64,000 nt of DNA from Haemophilus sp. HMSC068C11 (GTDB lineage Bacteria > Pseudomonadota > Gammaproteobacteria > Enterobacterales > Pasteurellaceae). Both the position numbers and the translations under genes were made by a program. The number at the start of each line of letters is the position of its first letter. Within the stretch, counting starts at the first letter, position 1. The stretch covers positions 186,001-250,000 of the forward strand of contig NZ_KV820375.1 in the NCBI RefSeq assembly GCF_001815355.1, in the 5' to 3' direction. Positions 10,981 through 22,599 of this stretch are shown one piece after another. Below the pieces are notes generated by a model. The model ran no database searches, had not been told where the DNA came from, and saw only the letters and a program-made list of their open reading frames with translations.

Positions 10981-12354
10981 TTAAACTAATCTCGCTTTTG
11001 CTTCTGCAATCGCTTCAGCTACACGAAGTGGTGAAACCCCACCTTTCGCACAACGTTTATCTAAACAAGATTGTAGTGAAAGAATGTCATATACATCATC
11101 CCCTACCACATCACTGAATTGACGGAACTCAGGAATGGTTAAGTCTTCCAAGGCTTTGCCTTTTTCAATCGCATAAACCACGGTTTCACCGACAATATGG
11201 TGAGAATCACGGAATGGTACACCTTTTGCCACAAGGTAATCTGCTAGCTCTGTTGCATTTGAGTAACCTTTTAAAGCAGCTTCACGAGTACGATCGGTAT
11301 TCACTTTTAACTCATCTAATACAAAAGTCGCCATATCTACGCAATCTTGCCAGGTATCTAACGCATCAAAGATCCCTTCTTTGTCTTCTTGCATATCTTT
11401 GTTATACGCTAACGGTAAACCTTTTAAGGTCATCAACATACCGGTTAATGCGCCCATTACACGGCCCGCTTTACCACGAATCAATTCACAAGCATCTGGA
11501 TTTTTCTTTTGTGGCATTAAAGAGGAACCTGAAGTCACACGATCTGACAATTCCACAAAATTCGCTTCACCACTGTTAAAAATGATCATATCTTCTGCGA
11601 AACGAGAAAGGTGCGCCATACTTAAAGAAGCTGTTGAGAGTAATTCCACAATATGGTCACGATCAGACACACTATCCAAGCTATTACGCGTCGCAAAAGC
11701 AAACCCAAGATCTGCAGCTAATTGTTCACGATCGACCGCATAGGCTGTTCCTGCAAGTGCACCACTGCCTAATGGGCAACTATTCATGCGTTTATAAGCA
11801 TCAGCGAGACGTGAATAATCACGCTCAAACATTTCTACATAAGCCATACACCAATGGGCAAAAGTGATTGGTTGTGCACGTTGTAAATGGGTATAACCCG
11901 GCATCACCGCATCTTGAGTATTTTCAGCAGTTTGCACCAAATGACGTTGAAGATTACGAACAGACTCTTGTAACTCGATTACACGCTGTTTGCACCACAT
12001 TTTGATATCGAGTGCAACTTGGTCATTACGGCTACGACCCGTGTGTAATTTTTTACCTAAATTACCCACTTTATCGATAAGCTTACTTTCTACCCAGCTA
12101 TGAATATCTTCTGCATCATCTTGCAAAATCGCTTGTGGATTTGACCGCACTTCGATTAATAATTCATTTAAGGCAACTTCTAGCTGTTGTTGCTCTTCAG
12201 CACTTAATACACCAACATTGACTAAAGCTTTAGACCAGCCAATGGAGCCTTCAATATCTTGCTCTGCCAAGCGATAATCAAAACGCAGGCTATCATTAAA
12301 ATCTTTAAAACGTTTATCTGCCGCTTGTGTAAAACGACCACCCCAGAGAGCCAT
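10981..12354 (-). CDS. argH: Argininosuccinate lyase
   Basis: A 457-residue member of the fumarase/aspartase superfamily that splits argininosuccinate into arginine and fumarate. Conserved regions are HTGRSRNDQ (104-112), [11 protein letters not shown] (152-162) and the family signature [12 protein letters not shown] (277-288) holding the catalytic serine loop. The start gives the usual MALWGGRF N-terminus and has a ribosome site (AAGGA) upstream. It stands alone here; other arginine genes are not in the window. A candidate ArgR operator lies upstream at 12382-12416. An uptake sequence is inside the gene near 12146. Confidence 0.97.
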   Translation of the reverse strand: MALWGGRFTQAADKRFKDFNDSLRFDYRLAEQDIEGSIGWSKALVNVGVLSAEEQQQLEVALNELLIEVRSNPQAILQDDAEDIHSWVESKLIDKVGNLGKKLHTGRSRNDQVALDIKMWCKQRVIELQESVRNLQRHLVQTAENTQDAVMPGYTHLQRAQPITFAHWCMAYVEMFERDYSRLADAYKRMNSCPLGSGALAGTAYAVDREQLAADLGFAFATRNSLDSVSDRDHIVELLSTASLSMAHLSRFAEDMIIFNSGEANFVELSDRVTSGSSLMPQKKNPDACELIRGKAGRVMGALTGMLMTLKGLPLAYNKDMQEDKEGIFDALDTWQDCVDMATFVLDELKVNTDRTREAALKGYSNATELADYLVAKGVPFRDSHHIVGETVVYAIEKGKALEDLTIPEFRQFSDVVGDDVYDILSLQSCLDKRCAKGGVSPLRVAEAIAEAKARLV

Positions 12355-12381
12355 AGATTATCCTTCTTTTAATTTTGACGA

Positions 12382-12416
12382 TGATTAATTATTCAATTAT
12401 TACGCATAATTAATCG
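12382..12416. promoter_or_regulatory. Candidate ArgR operator upstream of argH
   Basis: TGATTAATTATTCA (12382-12395) matches the ARG box core TGAATwwwwATTCA at all but one fixed position. A weaker copy (CGCATAATTAATCG, 12403-12416) begins exactly 21 bases later, the usual spacing of paired ARG boxes. The site lies 28 bases upstream of the argH start. Confidence 0.5.
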
Positions 12417-12584
12417 ACATGCAATAATAATCTCTTCATAGTTTGCTATTTTACCCTGTTTTTTCTAACAAAAACTAGACAGTATTAAATTTTAGTGGTA
12501 ATTTACGCACCATTCTTAAGGGCATTGCCCACCATTCAAACATTTCAGTATTATCAACTCTTATTCGTTCCAACATTATTAATT

Positions 12585-13847
12585 ATGCATCTTACAGAAC
12601 TTAAAAATACGCCTGTTTCTGATCTTGTGAAACTTGGCGAAGAACAAATGGGTTTGGAAAATCTTGCCCGTTTACGTAAACAAGATATTGTTTTTGCTAT
12701 TTTGAAACAACACGCAAAGAGCGGTGAAGATATTTTTGGCGGCGGCGTGTTAGAGATTTTACCCGATGGTTTCGGTTTCTTACGCTCCGCAGACAGTTCC
12801 TACCTTGCTGGTCCTGATGACATCTACGTTTCTCCAAGTCAAATTCGTCGCTTCAATCTTCAAACTGGTGATAAAATTGAAGGCAAAATCCGTCCACCAA
12901 AAGAGGGCGAACGCTATTTTGCACTTTTAAAAGTCGACCAAGTCAACGATGACAAACCTGAAGTCTCTCGTAGCAAAATTCTTTTCGAAAACTTAACCCC
13001 ATTACATGCGAATTCCCGTTTAAGAATGGAACGTGGTAATGGCTCAACCGAAGATTTAACCGCGCGTATTTTGGATTTAGCCTCTCCGATTGGTAAAGGT
13101 CAACGTGGTCTTATCGTGGCACCACCAAAAGCCGGTAAAACCATGTTGCTACAAAATATTGCACAAAGCATCACGCACAACTACCCAGAATGTGAACTTA
13201 TTGTGCTTTTAATCGATGAGCGTCCAGAAGAAGTAACGGAAATGCAACGTTCAGTAAAAGGTGAAGTGATTGCTTCAACTTTTGATGAACCAGCCGCTCG
13301 TCACGTTCAAGTGGCTGAAATGGTTATCGAGAAAGCAAAACGTTCTGTTGAACACAAAAAAGATGTGGTGATTTTACTCGACTCTATCACGCGTTTAGCA
13401 CGTGCTTACAATACCGTTACACCAGCGTCTGGTAAAATTCTTTCTGGTGGTGTGGATGCAAATGCGTTGCATAGACCAAAACGTTTCTTTGGTGCTGCAC
13501 GTAACGTAGAAGAAGGTGGTAGTTTAACCATTATTGCAACTGCACTTGTAGATACCGGTTCAAAAATGGATGAGGTTATCTTTGAAGAATTTAAAGGTAC
13601 CGGTAACATGGAATTACATCTTTCTCGCAAAATCGCTGAAAAACGTGTGTTCCCAGCAATCGACTTCAACCGTTCAGGTACGCGTAAAGAAGACTTACTT
13701 ACCACACCAGATGAATTACAAAAAATGTGGATTCTTCGCAAAATCCTTAACCCAATGGGTGAAGTGGAAGCGATGGAATTCCTCATCGACAAACTTATGG
13801 TGGCGAAAACCAACGATGAGTTTTTTGAAATTATGAAGCGGTCTTAA
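12585..13847 (+). CDS. rho: Transcription termination factor Rho
   Basis: A 420-residue hexameric RNA-dependent ATPase that ends transcription at rut sites. It has the N-terminal helix bundle, the RNA-binding RNP1 motif GFGFLR (62-67), Walker [11 protein letters not shown] (180-189), [15 protein letters not shown] (Walker B region) and the Q/R-loop segment near [10 protein letters not shown]. The ATG at 12585 is chosen because [14 protein letters not shown] is the canonical Rho start. The frame open to 12495 adds 30 residues not found in Rho. The 230-base region upstream is shared with divergent argH and may contain the rho leader, but no clear rhoL peptide is visible. Confidence 0.97.
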   Translation: MHLTELKNTPVSDLVKLGEEQMGLENLARLRKQDIVFAILKQHAKSGEDIFGGGVLEILPDGFGFLRSADSSYLAGPDDIYVSPSQIRRFNLQTGDKIEGKIRPPKEGERYFALLKVDQVNDDKPEVSRSKILFENLTPLHANSRLRMERGNGSTEDLTARILDLASPIGKGQRGLIVAPPKAGKTMLLQNIAQSITHNYPECELIVLLIDERPEEVTEMQRSVKGEVIASTFDEPAARHVQVAEMVIEKAKRSVEHKKDVVILLDSITRLARAYNTVTPASGKILSGGVDANALHRPKRFFGAARNVEEGGSLTIIATALVDTGSKMDEVIFEEFKGTGNMELHLSRKIAEKRVFPAIDFNRSGTRKEDLLTTPDELQKMWILRKILNPMGEVEAMEFLIDKLMVAKTNDEFFEIMKRS

Positions 13848-13868
13848 TTCTGACCGAACTTAAAAACA

Positions 13869-13900
13869 AAAAAGGCTTGGAAAACCAAGCCTTTTTTATT
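13869..13900. terminator. Bidirectional terminator between rho and rplS
   Basis: A 10-bp stem AAAGGCTTGG/CCAAGCCTTT (13871-13880 with 13885-13894) with A and T runs on either side, located between convergent rho and rplS. Confidence 0.92.
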
Positions 13901-13907
13901 TTGCGAA

Positions 13908-14294
<387 letters not shown>

Positions 14295-15035
14295 CTAACT
14301 GTTATGTTCGGCTTGCGCCTCTTTTAACAGCTTACGTTGTTCGTCAGTCAGAGCTAGGCCTTCTAAGAGCTCAGGGCGTCGGAGCCACGTTCTTTGTAGC
14401 GATTGCTTTAATCGCCATTTCCGAATTTCTTCGTGATGTCCCGACATCAGCACTGGTGGTACAGTTAATCCTTCTAACACTTCCGGTCTGGTGTAATGCG
14501 GACAATCTAATAAACCATCAGCAAAAGAATCTTCTTCTGCAGAGGCTTGCTTGCCTAATACACCGGGAATAAAACGCGCAACAGCATCAATTAATGTCAT
14601 TGCAGGCAATTCCCCACCGGTCAGAACGTAATCACCAATTGACCATTCTTCATCAATTTCAGTTTGAATCAATCGCTCATCAATACCTTCGTAACGTCCA
14701 CATACCAAAATCAATTTCTGATTTTGAGCAAGCTCGGTTACGCCGCCTTGATCGAGTTTACGTCCTTGTGGCGAAAGGTAAATCACCTTTGCGCCTTCTC
14801 CTGCCGCTGCCTTTGCAGCATGAATCGCATCCCGTAAAGGTTGCACCATCATCAGCATTCCCGGACCACCACCATAAGGGCGGTCATCCACAGTTTTATG
14901 CTTATCGAATGTAAAATCTCTTGGATTCCAACATTCCACTTGCAGAAGATTATGTTTTACGGCTCTACCTGTAACCCCAAATTCCGTAATCGCTTTAAAC
15001 ATTTCGGGGAACAATGAAATTACCCCTATCCACAT
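14295..15035 (-). CDS. trmD: tRNA (guanine-37-N1)-methyltransferase
   Basis: A 246-residue SPOUT-family methyltransferase that puts m1G at position 37 of tRNAs reading CNN codons, preventing frameshifts. Visible features are the start [13 protein letters not shown], the trefoil-knot motifs [26 protein letters not shown] and [14 protein letters not shown], and the C-terminal helices including [10 protein letters not shown]. The length equals that of the crystallised H. influenzae enzyme. It is the third gene of the rpsP operon, 37 bases downstream of rimM. Confidence 0.98.
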   Translation of the reverse strand: MWIGVISLFPEMFKAITEFGVTGRAVKHNLLQVECWNPRDFTFDKHKTVDDRPYGGGPGMLMMVQPLRDAIHAAKAAAGEGAKVIYLSPQGRKLDQGGVTELAQNQKLILVCGRYEGIDERLIQTEIDEEWSIGDYVLTGGELPAMTLIDAVARFIPGVLGKQASAEEDSFADGLLDCPHYTRPEVLEGLTVPPVLMSGHHEEIRKWRLKQSLQRTWLRRPELLEGLALTDEQRKLLKEAQAEHNS

Positions 15036-15072
15036 AAAAAGCCTACTACATTACGTTTGTGCATACTTGAGA

Positions 15073-15600
15073 TTAGAAACCAGCGTCCCAATCCACTTCA
15101 ATGGTTTTCGTGGTGAGATCGACTCTTTTAACTACTTGTTCATACAAAAACGGAATTAACCGCTCTTGTTTTCCAAAAGCATCCTTGGTATTGGCTTTCA
15201 CCACTAACACATCATTAGAGCCAGTTTCCATCATCTCTGTTACCGTTCCCATTGTATAACCTTCTAGGTTGACGACTGAACAACCGATTAAATCGTGCCA
15301 GTAATAATCGCCCTCTTCCAGTTCAGGGAAAACAGATAAATCCACACCAATTTCAACATTTGCTAAAATTTGTGCGGCTTCACGATCATCAACGCCTTTT
15401 AATTTAACGATGATTTCGTGATTATGATGGCGCCAGTTTTCTAATTCAGTTGGCTGCCATTCACCTTTGATTTTTAAAAACCAAGGTTGATAATCAAAAA
15501 TGCTTTCAGCTTGTTCTGTTGATGAATAAATACGTAACCACCCACGAATACCGTAGGTTGAGCCTAATTTGCCCACAACTTCAATGCGTTGTTGTTCCAT
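15073..15600 (-). CDS. rimM: Ribosome maturation factor RimM
   Basis: A 175-residue protein needed for 30S subunit maturation and efficient processing of 16S rRNA; it binds S19. It has an N-terminal RimM barrel ([19 protein letters not shown]) and a C-terminal PRC barrel ([14 protein letters not shown]...). The ATG at 15600 is preferred. AGGTGA lies about 5 bases upstream of it, while the GTG at 15609 would overlap that ribosome site. It lies between rpsP and trmD as in most bacteria. Confidence 0.96.
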   Translation of the reverse strand: MEQQRIEVVGKLGSTYGIRGWLRIYSSTEQAESIFDYQPWFLKIKGEWQPTELENWRHHNHEIIVKLKGVDDREAAQILANVEIGVDLSVFPELEEGDYYWHDLIGCSVVNLEGYTMGTVTEMMETGSNDVLVVKANTKDAFGKQERLIPFLYEQVVKRVDLTTKTIEVDWDAGF

Positions 15601-15644
15601 ATTTTTCACCTATCTTAGTTTAAGAACTAAATCAAAAAGCGAGA

Positions 15645-15890
15645 TTATGCTTTTTGAGCTTCTTTTACCAAAGTTGCAACACGGTCTGAAAGTGATGCAC
15701 CTTGAGCAACCCAGTGGTTTACACGCTCAAGATCAACACGAAGACGTTCTGCGTTACCTTGTGCGATTGGGTTGAAGAAACCTACACGCTCAATGAAACG
15801 ACCGTCACGTGGTGAACGACTGTCAGCTACTACGATTTGATAAAATGGGCGTTTTTTAGCTCCGCCACGAGATAAACGAATGGTTACCAT
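15645..15890 (-). CDS. rpsP: 30S ribosomal protein S16
   Basis: An 81-residue ribosomal protein with the motifs [39 protein letters not shown] and [11 protein letters not shown]. It is the first gene of the operon rpsP-rimM-trmD-rplS and stabilises 16S rRNA during assembly. AGGAAGGTT precedes the start. The promoter should lie in the AT-rich region 15900-16060. Confidence 0.98.
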   Translation of the reverse strand: MVTIRLSRGGAKKRPFYQIVVADSRSPRDGRFIERVGFFNPIAQGNAERLRVDLERVNHWVAQGASLSDRVATLVKEAQKA

Positions 15891-16063
15891 AACCTTCCTC
15901 TAAATGTTTAATTACTAAAAGAATATTCTCAAACTCGAAAGTGATTTAAGAATATAGCTTACTTTTTTCTCTGTATATATAGACAAAAAGCCTGAAGATT
16001 TTACACTTTTTGAGCAAAAAAGCAAGCCAATAGCCTATTTCTACTTGAGAAATTCACCATAAA

Positions 16064-16102
16064 AAATGACCGCACTTCATCACAAAGTGCGGTCAATTTT
16101 TC
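16064..16102. terminator. Paired uptake sequence terminator after gdhA
   Basis: TGACCGCACTT (16067-16077) and AAGTGCGGTCA (16085-16095) form a hairpin with a short loop, then T residues on both strands. It serves gdhA on the minus strand and insulates rpsP. Confidence 0.85.
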
Positions 16103-16116
16103 ATTAATTTATTGGA

Positions 16117-17466
16117 TTAATAAACCCCTTGAGCCAACATTGCATCGGCTACTTTTACAAAGCCTGCTACGTTTGCGCCAACTACGTAGTTAATGTTTGC
16201 TTGGCCTTCTGCTGAACCGTATTTTTTACAGTTTGCATGAATATCTAACATGATACGATGAAGCTGTTTATCCACTTCTTCAGCCGTCCAGTATAAACGT
16301 TGTGAACTTTGCGCCATCTCTAAGCCTGATGTCGCAACACCACCTGCATTAGCTGCTTTACCTGGGCCAAATAATACACCAGCCTCTAAGAATGCTCCTG
16401 TCGCTTCGATAGTGGTTGGCATGTTTGCACCTTCTGCGACTAATTTCACTCCATTTGAGATTAAGGCTTTCGCATCTGAAATCTCTAATTCATTTTGGGT
16501 TGCGCAAGGAAGTGCAATATCTGCTTTCACTTCCCAAGGACGTTTGCCTGCAAAATATTGAAGACCGAATTGTTTTGCAAACTCTTCTACTCGACCACGT
16601 TTTACATTTTTGAGCTCTAATAAAGCTTCTAATTTTTCACGATCGAATCCTTCAGGTAAATACACATAACCCGCAGAGTCAGAACAGGTTACGACTTTCG
16701 CACCGAGCGCCATCGCTTTTTCAATCGCATATTGCGCCACGTTACCCGAACCGGAAACTAAAACCGTTTTACCTTGGAAGCTATCCCCTTTCTCTGCAAG
16801 CATTGCTTGGGCAAAATAAACCAATCCATACCCCGTTGCTTCTGGACGAATTAAACTTCCACCGAATGAAAGACCACGACCAGTAAACACGCAAGCAGCT
16901 TGGTTTGATAATTTTTTCATATAGCCTGCAAGATAGCCTACTTCACGACCACCTACACCAATATCACCGGCGGGCACATCGGTATCTGGGCCAACATGAC
17001 GATACAATTCAGCCATTAACGCTTGGCAGAAACGCATCACTTCAGCATCTGATTTTCCTTTAGGATCAAAATCTGAGCCGCCTTTCGCACCGCCCATTGG
17101 CAATGTGGTTAAGGCATTTTTAAAGATCTGTTCAAAACCTAAGAATTTTAAGATTGATAAGTTAACGGATGGATGGAAACGCATGCCACCTTTAAAAGGA
17201 CCAATTGCACTGTTGAATTGCACACGGAAAGCACGGTTTACTTGAACTTGGCCTTTATCATCAGTCCATGCCACACGGAATTGGATTGCGCGCTCTGGCT
17301 CAACTAAACGCTCTAATAAAGCTTCTGAACGGTATTTAGGGTTTGCTTCCAAGAAAGGCCAGATTGACGTGAAGACTTCACGAACGGCTTGTAAAAATTC
17401 AGGTTGGTGGCCGTCACGTTGAGCCACTTTTTCAAGAAATGCGTCTAATGATGCTACTGCTGACAT
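16117..17466 (-). CDS. gdhA: NADP-specific glutamate dehydrogenase
   Basis: A 449-residue hexameric enzyme that makes glutamate from 2-oxoglutarate and ammonia with NADPH. The signature PMGGAKGGSDFDPKGKSD contains the catalytic lysine. The Rossmann motif is VLVSGSGNVAQYAIEKA, and AEGANMPTT near the C-terminus is also conserved. Length and motifs fit the E. coli-type NADP enzyme. AAGGA is 8 bases before the ATG. As I recall, gdhA sits next to the tat genes in H. influenzae too, without the intervening hemB seen here. Confidence 0.97.
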   Translation of the reverse strand: MSAVASLDAFLEKVAQRDGHQPEFLQAVREVFTSIWPFLEANPKYRSEALLERLVEPERAIQFRVAWTDDKGQVQVNRAFRVQFNSAIGPFKGGMRFHPSVNLSILKFLGFEQIFKNALTTLPMGGAKGGSDFDPKGKSDAEVMRFCQALMAELYRHVGPDTDVPAGDIGVGGREVGYLAGYMKKLSNQAACVFTGRGLSFGGSLIRPEATGYGLVYFAQAMLAEKGDSFQGKTVLVSGSGNVAQYAIEKAMALGAKVVTCSDSAGYVYLPEGFDREKLEALLELKNVKRGRVEEFAKQFGLQYFAGKRPWEVKADIALPCATQNELEISDAKALISNGVKLVAEGANMPTTIEATGAFLEAGVLFGPGKAANAGGVATSGLEMAQSSQRLYWTAEEVDKQLHRIMLDIHANCKKYGSAEGQANINYVVGANVAGFVKVADAMLAQGVY

Positions 17467-17609
17467 AGGATTTTCCTTCTAGTAGTGAGTTAATATGATG
17501 TGTGTAACGTTATTTTATTTATCACCGTCTTGTTGCGGCGTGTCATCAATATAACAATAGAAAAATCAACTAGGCAATAGTTTTTTTATAGAAAAAATGA
17601 AGAAAAAAT

Positions 17610-17648
17610 AAAAAACGAGAAAACATTTAATATTTTCTCGTTTTTATT
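17610..17648. terminator. Terminator between hemB and gdhA
   Basis: A 12-bp stem AAAACGAGAAAA/TTTTCTCGTTTT (17612-17623 with 17633-17644), AT-rich. It lies past hemB on the minus strand and upstream of gdhA. A second smaller dyad (AGCACTT...AAGTGCT, about 17678-17699) adjoins the hemB stop. Confidence 0.75.
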
Positions 17649-17699
17649 AGACGGCATCTAAAATTAGCACCTGGATTAGCACTTCAAGTTAAAAAGTGC

Positions 17700-18764
<1,065 letters not shown>

Positions 18765-18778
18765 CTACGCCCATTTTC

Positions 18779-19573
18779 TTAATCTTTGTGATTCAAATCA
18801 CCCTGATTTTCTACCGCACTTTCCTCATCAGTTGCCTCTTCTTCATCCTCTTTCGGTTGATAGAAACGAGCAACTAACAAGCCTAATTCAAAGAGAAGAC
18901 ACATTGGTACAGCAAGTAAAGTTTGAGAGAACACGTCTGGTGGCGTTAAGATCATGCCAACAAAGAATGCTCCCACAATAATATAAGGGCGTTTTGCCGC
19001 CAATGCTTTCGTGGTTGTGACACCTGTCCAGCAAAGCAAAATAATGGCAACGGGTACTTCAAAGCACACACCGAAAGCCAAGAATAATGCTAGCGCAAAA
19101 TCAAGGTAACTGCTGATATCTGTTGCGATAGCTACCCCTTCTGGTGCAGTTTGCGTAAAGAAACTAAACACGAAAGGGAAAACAACATAATAAGCAAACG
19201 CTACACCGCAATAGAATAAAACTGTACTGGAAAATAATAACGGATAAATTAAACGTTTTTCATGTTGATACAGTGCTGGTGCAACAAATGCCCAAATTTG
19301 ATAAAGCAAATAAGGTACAGAAATAAACACCGAAACAATCGCGGTTAATTTAATTGGCGTAAAGAAAGGCGTTTGGATATTGGTTGCAATCATCGTTGCA
19401 CCTTTTGGCATCACCGCTGTTAAAGGTGCGGCGACAAAATGATAAATATCATTAGAAAAATAAACCAACGCCACAAAAACCACTAAAATACAAATTACAC
19501 AACGTAATAAGCGGTTTCTGAGTTCAACAAGATGGGTAATTAACGGTTGGGAATCGTCCGTCATATTGCTCAT
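18779..19573 (-). CDS. tatC: Sec-independent protein translocase TatC
   Basis: A 264-residue six-helix membrane protein, the receptor of the twin-arginine export pathway for folded proteins. Motifs are [16 protein letters not shown] at the N-terminus, [27 protein letters not shown] in the second helix region, and FGVCFEVPV. The C-terminal tail is acidic. Two in-frame ATGs at 19573 and 19564 are possible; the first gives MSNMTDDSQ. It follows tatB by 9 bases. An uptake sequence is inside the tail-coding part near 18813. Confidence 0.95.
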   Translation of the reverse strand: MSNMTDDSQPLITHLVELRNRLLRCVICILVVFVALVYFSNDIYHFVAAPLTAVMPKGATMIATNIQTPFFTPIKLTAIVSVFISVPYLLYQIWAFVAPALYQHEKRLIYPLLFSSTVLFYCGVAFAYYVVFPFVFSFFTQTAPEGVAIATDISSYLDFALALFLAFGVCFEVPVAIILLCWTGVTTTKALAAKRPYIIVGAFFVGMILTPPDVFSQTLLAVPMCLLFELGLLVARFYQPKEDEEEATDEESAVENQGDLNHKD

Positions 19574-19582
19574 AATTATTCT

Positions 19583-20188
19583 CTAGGACTTCGCTTCAGA
19601 TTTCGGTGCTGGCTGTAGCTCCACATCATCCGGCGAATAGTAATCGGATAAACGCTCAGTTAATTCAGCTTGTTCATGAGGTTCAAGTGCGGTCAAATCC
19701 ACTTCTGTTTTTTCAGATTCCAAAACTTCGGCAGTTTCATTCTCTGCATGTTCTGTGGATGCTGTTTCAACCGGTTTCTCCGCTGTTTCTTGTACGCTTA
19801 CCTCAAGTTTTTCCGCAGAATCAGGCGGATTTTCAGCCACACTTTTAATTTCTTTAATTTGCTCTTCTACCGTTGTACCTGCTGCAGCTGCTTTTTCTTC
19901 TAACTCTACGCGCATTTTTTGAGCTTGCTCTTTCAGCTCTTCAACGGTTTTACTTAAATCTGGGGAAAGCTGTTTGAGATTAAGTTGTTCCGCTTTCTTA
20001 ATACTATCTTGCAACTCTTGCAATTTAAGCTCTTGTTTTAATTCATTTTGAACATTAGCTGCCAATCCACGGATCGTTTTCACCCAGCCCATTACCGTGC
20101 GAATAGCCACAGGTAAACGCTTAGGGCCTAGCACTACTAAGCCCACAAGCATCAATAAAACAAGTTCGGAAAAACCAATATCAAACAC
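19583..20188 (-). CDS. tatB: Sec-independent protein translocase TatB
   Basis: A 201-residue protein with one N-terminal transmembrane helix ([19 protein letters not shown]), the conserved [11 protein letters not shown] amphipathic region and a long Glu/Lys/Ala-rich coiled tail. TatB forms the substrate receptor with TatC. The start codon is GTG, two bases after the tatA stop, which suggests translational coupling. The tail is longer than in the 171-residue E. coli protein. An uptake sequence lies near 19687. Confidence 0.93.
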   Translation of the reverse strand: MFDIGFSELVLLMLVGLVVLGPKRLPVAIRTVMGWVKTIRGLAANVQNELKQELKLQELQDSIKKAEQLNLKQLSPDLSKTVEELKEQAQKMRVELEEKAAAAGTTVEEQIKEIKSVAENPPDSAEKLEVSVQETAEKPVETASTEHAENETAEVLESEKTEVDLTALEPHEQAELTERLSDYYSPDDVELQPAPKSEAKS

Positions 20189-20190
20189 GG

Positions 20191-20421
20191 TTATGCCTGT
20201 TCTTTATCTTTTACAGTTTCAGTTTTTTCAGCGGTGGTTGTACCGTCTTTAATTTGAGTAAACTCCGCATCTTTTTTCGGCTCGTCATCAGACATCGCTT
20301 TTTTAAAGCCTTTTACTGCTGCGCCAAGATCAGATCCCGCATTGCGTAATTTTTTGGTACCGAATACTAATAAAATTACGACTAATAAAATAATCATTTG
20401 TGCTGGGGATAAACCAAACAT
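20191..20421 (-). CDS. tatA: Sec-independent protein translocase TatA
   Basis: A 76-residue pore-forming subunit with a single N-terminal helix ([15 protein letters not shown]), the [14 protein letters not shown] hinge and amphipathic helix, VKGFKKAM, and a charged tail. First gene of tatABC, followed by hemB in the same direction. The promoter should lie in 20422-20500. Confidence 0.95.
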   Translation of the reverse strand: MFGLSPAQMIILLVVILLVFGTKKLRNAGSDLGAAVKGFKKAMSDDEPKKDAEFTQIKDGTTTAEKTETVKDKEQA

Positions 20422-20502
20422 AGAAAAACTCCGTTAGAATTAAATTGAAAATTTGGGCTTGAATATACTCTTTTTATGCATTTGTCTCAAGAGGTAATTT
20501 TA

Positions 20503-20578
20503 AAAGTGCGGTCAAAAAAATTAGAGGATTTTCAACCACACTTTAGTCTTATTATTCAGCCAGTTCTGTTTGCTCATG
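20503..20578. repeat. Duplicated 3' flank of the BCCT genes, copy A
   Basis: This segment, comprising an uptake sequence, TTAGAGGATTTTCAACC, a degenerate second uptake sequence (CACACTTT for CGCACTTT), TAGTCTTATTATTCAGCCAG and a gene-end remnant, repeats 22524-22599 with few changes. It shows that the tandem BCCT duplication included the downstream hairpin. Confidence 0.85.
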
Positions 20579-20587
20579 AGACAGGAA
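20552..20587 (-). other. In-frame remnant of the lost BCCT C-terminus
   Basis: Beyond the TAA at 20588 the same frame continues with FLSHEQTELAE and a second TAA. This aligns without gaps to LMAHEQTELAE at the end of the neighbouring paralogue. Confidence 0.85.
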
Positions 20588-22507
20588 TTATGAAATAACA
20601 AAATCCAGTTCTTTCATGTATCGCTCATAACATTGCAAGATGTCCACGATCAAATCCTCTTCATTTGTAATACTCAAAGGATAACCTTCCAATTGAATAT
20701 TGGTTGAAACCATTAATGCATGATGAACTTGTGCAGTTTCAGGCTCAGGCTTCTCGAACAAGGTAATTTGGTAAAAAAAATCTTCTGCTAAACCATTTTC
20801 AATAGAAAGAACCAGTTGATTATTATCACGAACAAAATGTTGCTGTAAGGTCACATTTAAACCATAGGTACCAATGAGTAACTGGCGCAACTCTCTCATT
20901 GCCAAAAGCGCCGTTGTTTTTAAATGTAAAATGGCATCATCTCGCTTAGGTTCAATCACTAACTGTCTTAAACGGCTACGCCAGTTTGCACCTGTCCACA
21001 AATCTGAAACCTCTGTGGAATAATATTGACGTTCAAATCGTAAACCTTTCAACAAACTCCATGCCATCACAGACATCAATAGAGCAAAAGGTAAAGAGAA
21101 AAACAACATCGTTGATTGGAGTATTTCAATACCACCAAAAAGATAAAGCACAAACGTAACTGCTGACAATAGCCCACCCCAGAACATAGATTGCCAACGA
21201 GGTGAAACCTGGCTTTTGTCTTCAATCGCAATATTATTAAGCGTATAAATACCAAAGTTAATGGTGACGATAAAAAAGAGTGTGATAATAAATAAAGCTA
21301 ACGTTTTAGTTAAGCCGGAATAGGGTAAATAACTCAGAAAATCAAAAAGGAGTGACCCCACATTATTTACAGCTTGACCTAATGCCCCCTTAGCAAGATG
21401 TTCATTGACCCAAATGGCCCCATTTCCAAATACTGTGAACCATAAAACAAAGAATAAACTTGGCACCATCAATACGCCGAAAATAAACTCCCGTAAAGTT
21501 CGTCCGCGAGAAATCCGTGCGATAAAAATTCCAAACCCTGGAGCCCATGAAAACCACCATGCCCAGTAAAAAACTGTCCAATCCATAAACCAGTCTAGAT
21601 GTTCTACATCATAGGCATAAGCCTTGAAGCCTACTCTAATTAAACCGCTTAAGTAGGTACCAATATTTTCTGTAAACGCAGAAATTAAATATATTGTCGG
21701 ACCGAATAACAAAACCAGTAGCATAAAGAGAAATGTGACGCCTAGATTAAGCTCACTAAGAATGCGGAATCCGTTAGCTATGCCCTGCAGTGAAATTAAA
21801 ATAGCAATGATAAAAACACTCACCAAAATAAGGGGAACCAAATACGGTGAGTTATCCAATAAATGCATGGAATGGAACGCTGCAGCTAATCGAATTGCAC
21901 TGTAACCTAAAGTTGCGACCACGCCAAATAAGGTAGTGCAAATTCCGAGAATATCAATGATATCCCCGACTCTTCCATTAATCTTTTCTTTCAGTAAGGG
22001 ATAAAAACAAGAACGTAAAGAAAATGGCAATTTATAGCGAAATCCGAAGTAAGCAATCGTAAGTGCGATCAATCCATAAATAGCCCAAGCACTGATGCTC
22101 CAATGAAAAATACTAAAAAATAATGCCGTTTTAACTTTCTCATATTCACCTATTGGTGAAAGAAAGTGTGAAAGCGGTTCAGCGACACCAAGAAAAACAA
22201 TGCCAATACCAATTCCAGAGGTAAAGAGTAATGCAATCCAAGAGCCTAATTTAAACTCTGGTTCTTCCTCATCACTCCCGAGTTTAATATCGCCATATCG
22301 TCCTAATGCCAAGAAGAGTAAAAAGAATAGAAAAAATGCACTCAGTAAAATATAAAACCAGCTAAATTGAGAGAAAATAAATGCTTTCGCCGCAGCAAGA
22401 TAAGATATCGTTTGCTGCGTATCAAATAAAAGGGCTGCAATAATCGCTAAGCTTAAACCTAAACTGCCCCAAATAACATTTGCTTTGAACGTATTTTGTA
22501 TCTTCAT
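20588..22507 (-). CDS. BCCT family betaine/choline/carnitine transporter (copy 1, C-terminally truncated)
   Basis: A 639-residue BCCT transporter with about 12 membrane segments and the family motifs SGIGIGIVFLGVAEP and TVFYWAWWFSWAPGFGIFIARISRGRT. A cytoplasmic C-terminal domain of about 120 residues follows. It is paralogous to the next gene upstream, in tandem, and the 3' flank is also duplicated. The stop TAA replaces a GAA codon of the paralogue. Eleven more in-frame codons and the ancestral stop remain after it, so a nonsense change removed the last dozen residues. The membrane part is intact, so it is probably still functional. Substrate could be betaine, choline or a similar compound; it cannot be fixed by eye. 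Confidence 0.88.
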   Translation of the reverse strand: MKIQNTFKANVIWGSLGLSLAIIAALLFDTQQTISYLAAAKAFIFSQFSWFYILLSAFFLFFLLFLALGRYGDIKLGSDEEEPEFKLGSWIALLFTSGIGIGIVFLGVAEPLSHFLSPIGEYEKVKTALFFSIFHWSISAWAIYGLIALTIAYFGFRYKLPFSLRSCFYPLLKEKINGRVGDIIDILGICTTLFGVVATLGYSAIRLAAAFHSMHLLDNSPYLVPLILVSVFIIAILISLQGIANGFRILSELNLGVTFLFMLLVLLFGPTIYLISAFTENIGTYLSGLIRVGFKAYAYDVEHLDWFMDWTVFYWAWWFSWAPGFGIFIARISRGRTLREFIFGVLMVPSLFFVLWFTVFGNGAIWVNEHLAKGALGQAVNNVGSLLFDFLSYLPYSGLTKTLALFIITLFFIVTINFGIYTLNNIAIEDKSQVSPRWQSMFWGGLLSAVTFVLYLFGGIEILQSTMLFFSLPFALLMSVMAWSLLKGLRFERQYYSTEVSDLWTGANWRSRLRQLVIEPKRDDAILHLKTTALLAMRELRQLLIGTYGLNVTLQQHFVRDNNQLVLSIENGLAEDFFYQITLFEKPEPETAQVHHALMVSTNIQLEGYPLSITNEEDLIVDILQCYERYMKELDFVIS

Positions 22508-22523
22508 ATTTGTTTTAAGATAA

Positions 22524-22599
22524 AAAGTGCGGTTAAAAATTTAGAGGATTTTCAACCGCACTTTAGTCTTATTATTCAGCCAGTTCAGTTTGCTCGTGT
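22524..22599. repeat. Duplicated 3' flank of the BCCT genes, copy B
   Basis: Includes the inverted uptake pair 22524-22534/22554-22564, which acts as a hairpin terminator, and the end of the second BCCT gene. It is the intact counterpart of 20503-20578. Confidence 0.85.

Noticed and set aside
12495-12584. Thirty-codon N-terminal extension of rho
   Set aside because: Rho proteins start at MHLTELKN; the extension has no family match and no ribosome site. It also does not look like the rhoL leader peptide.
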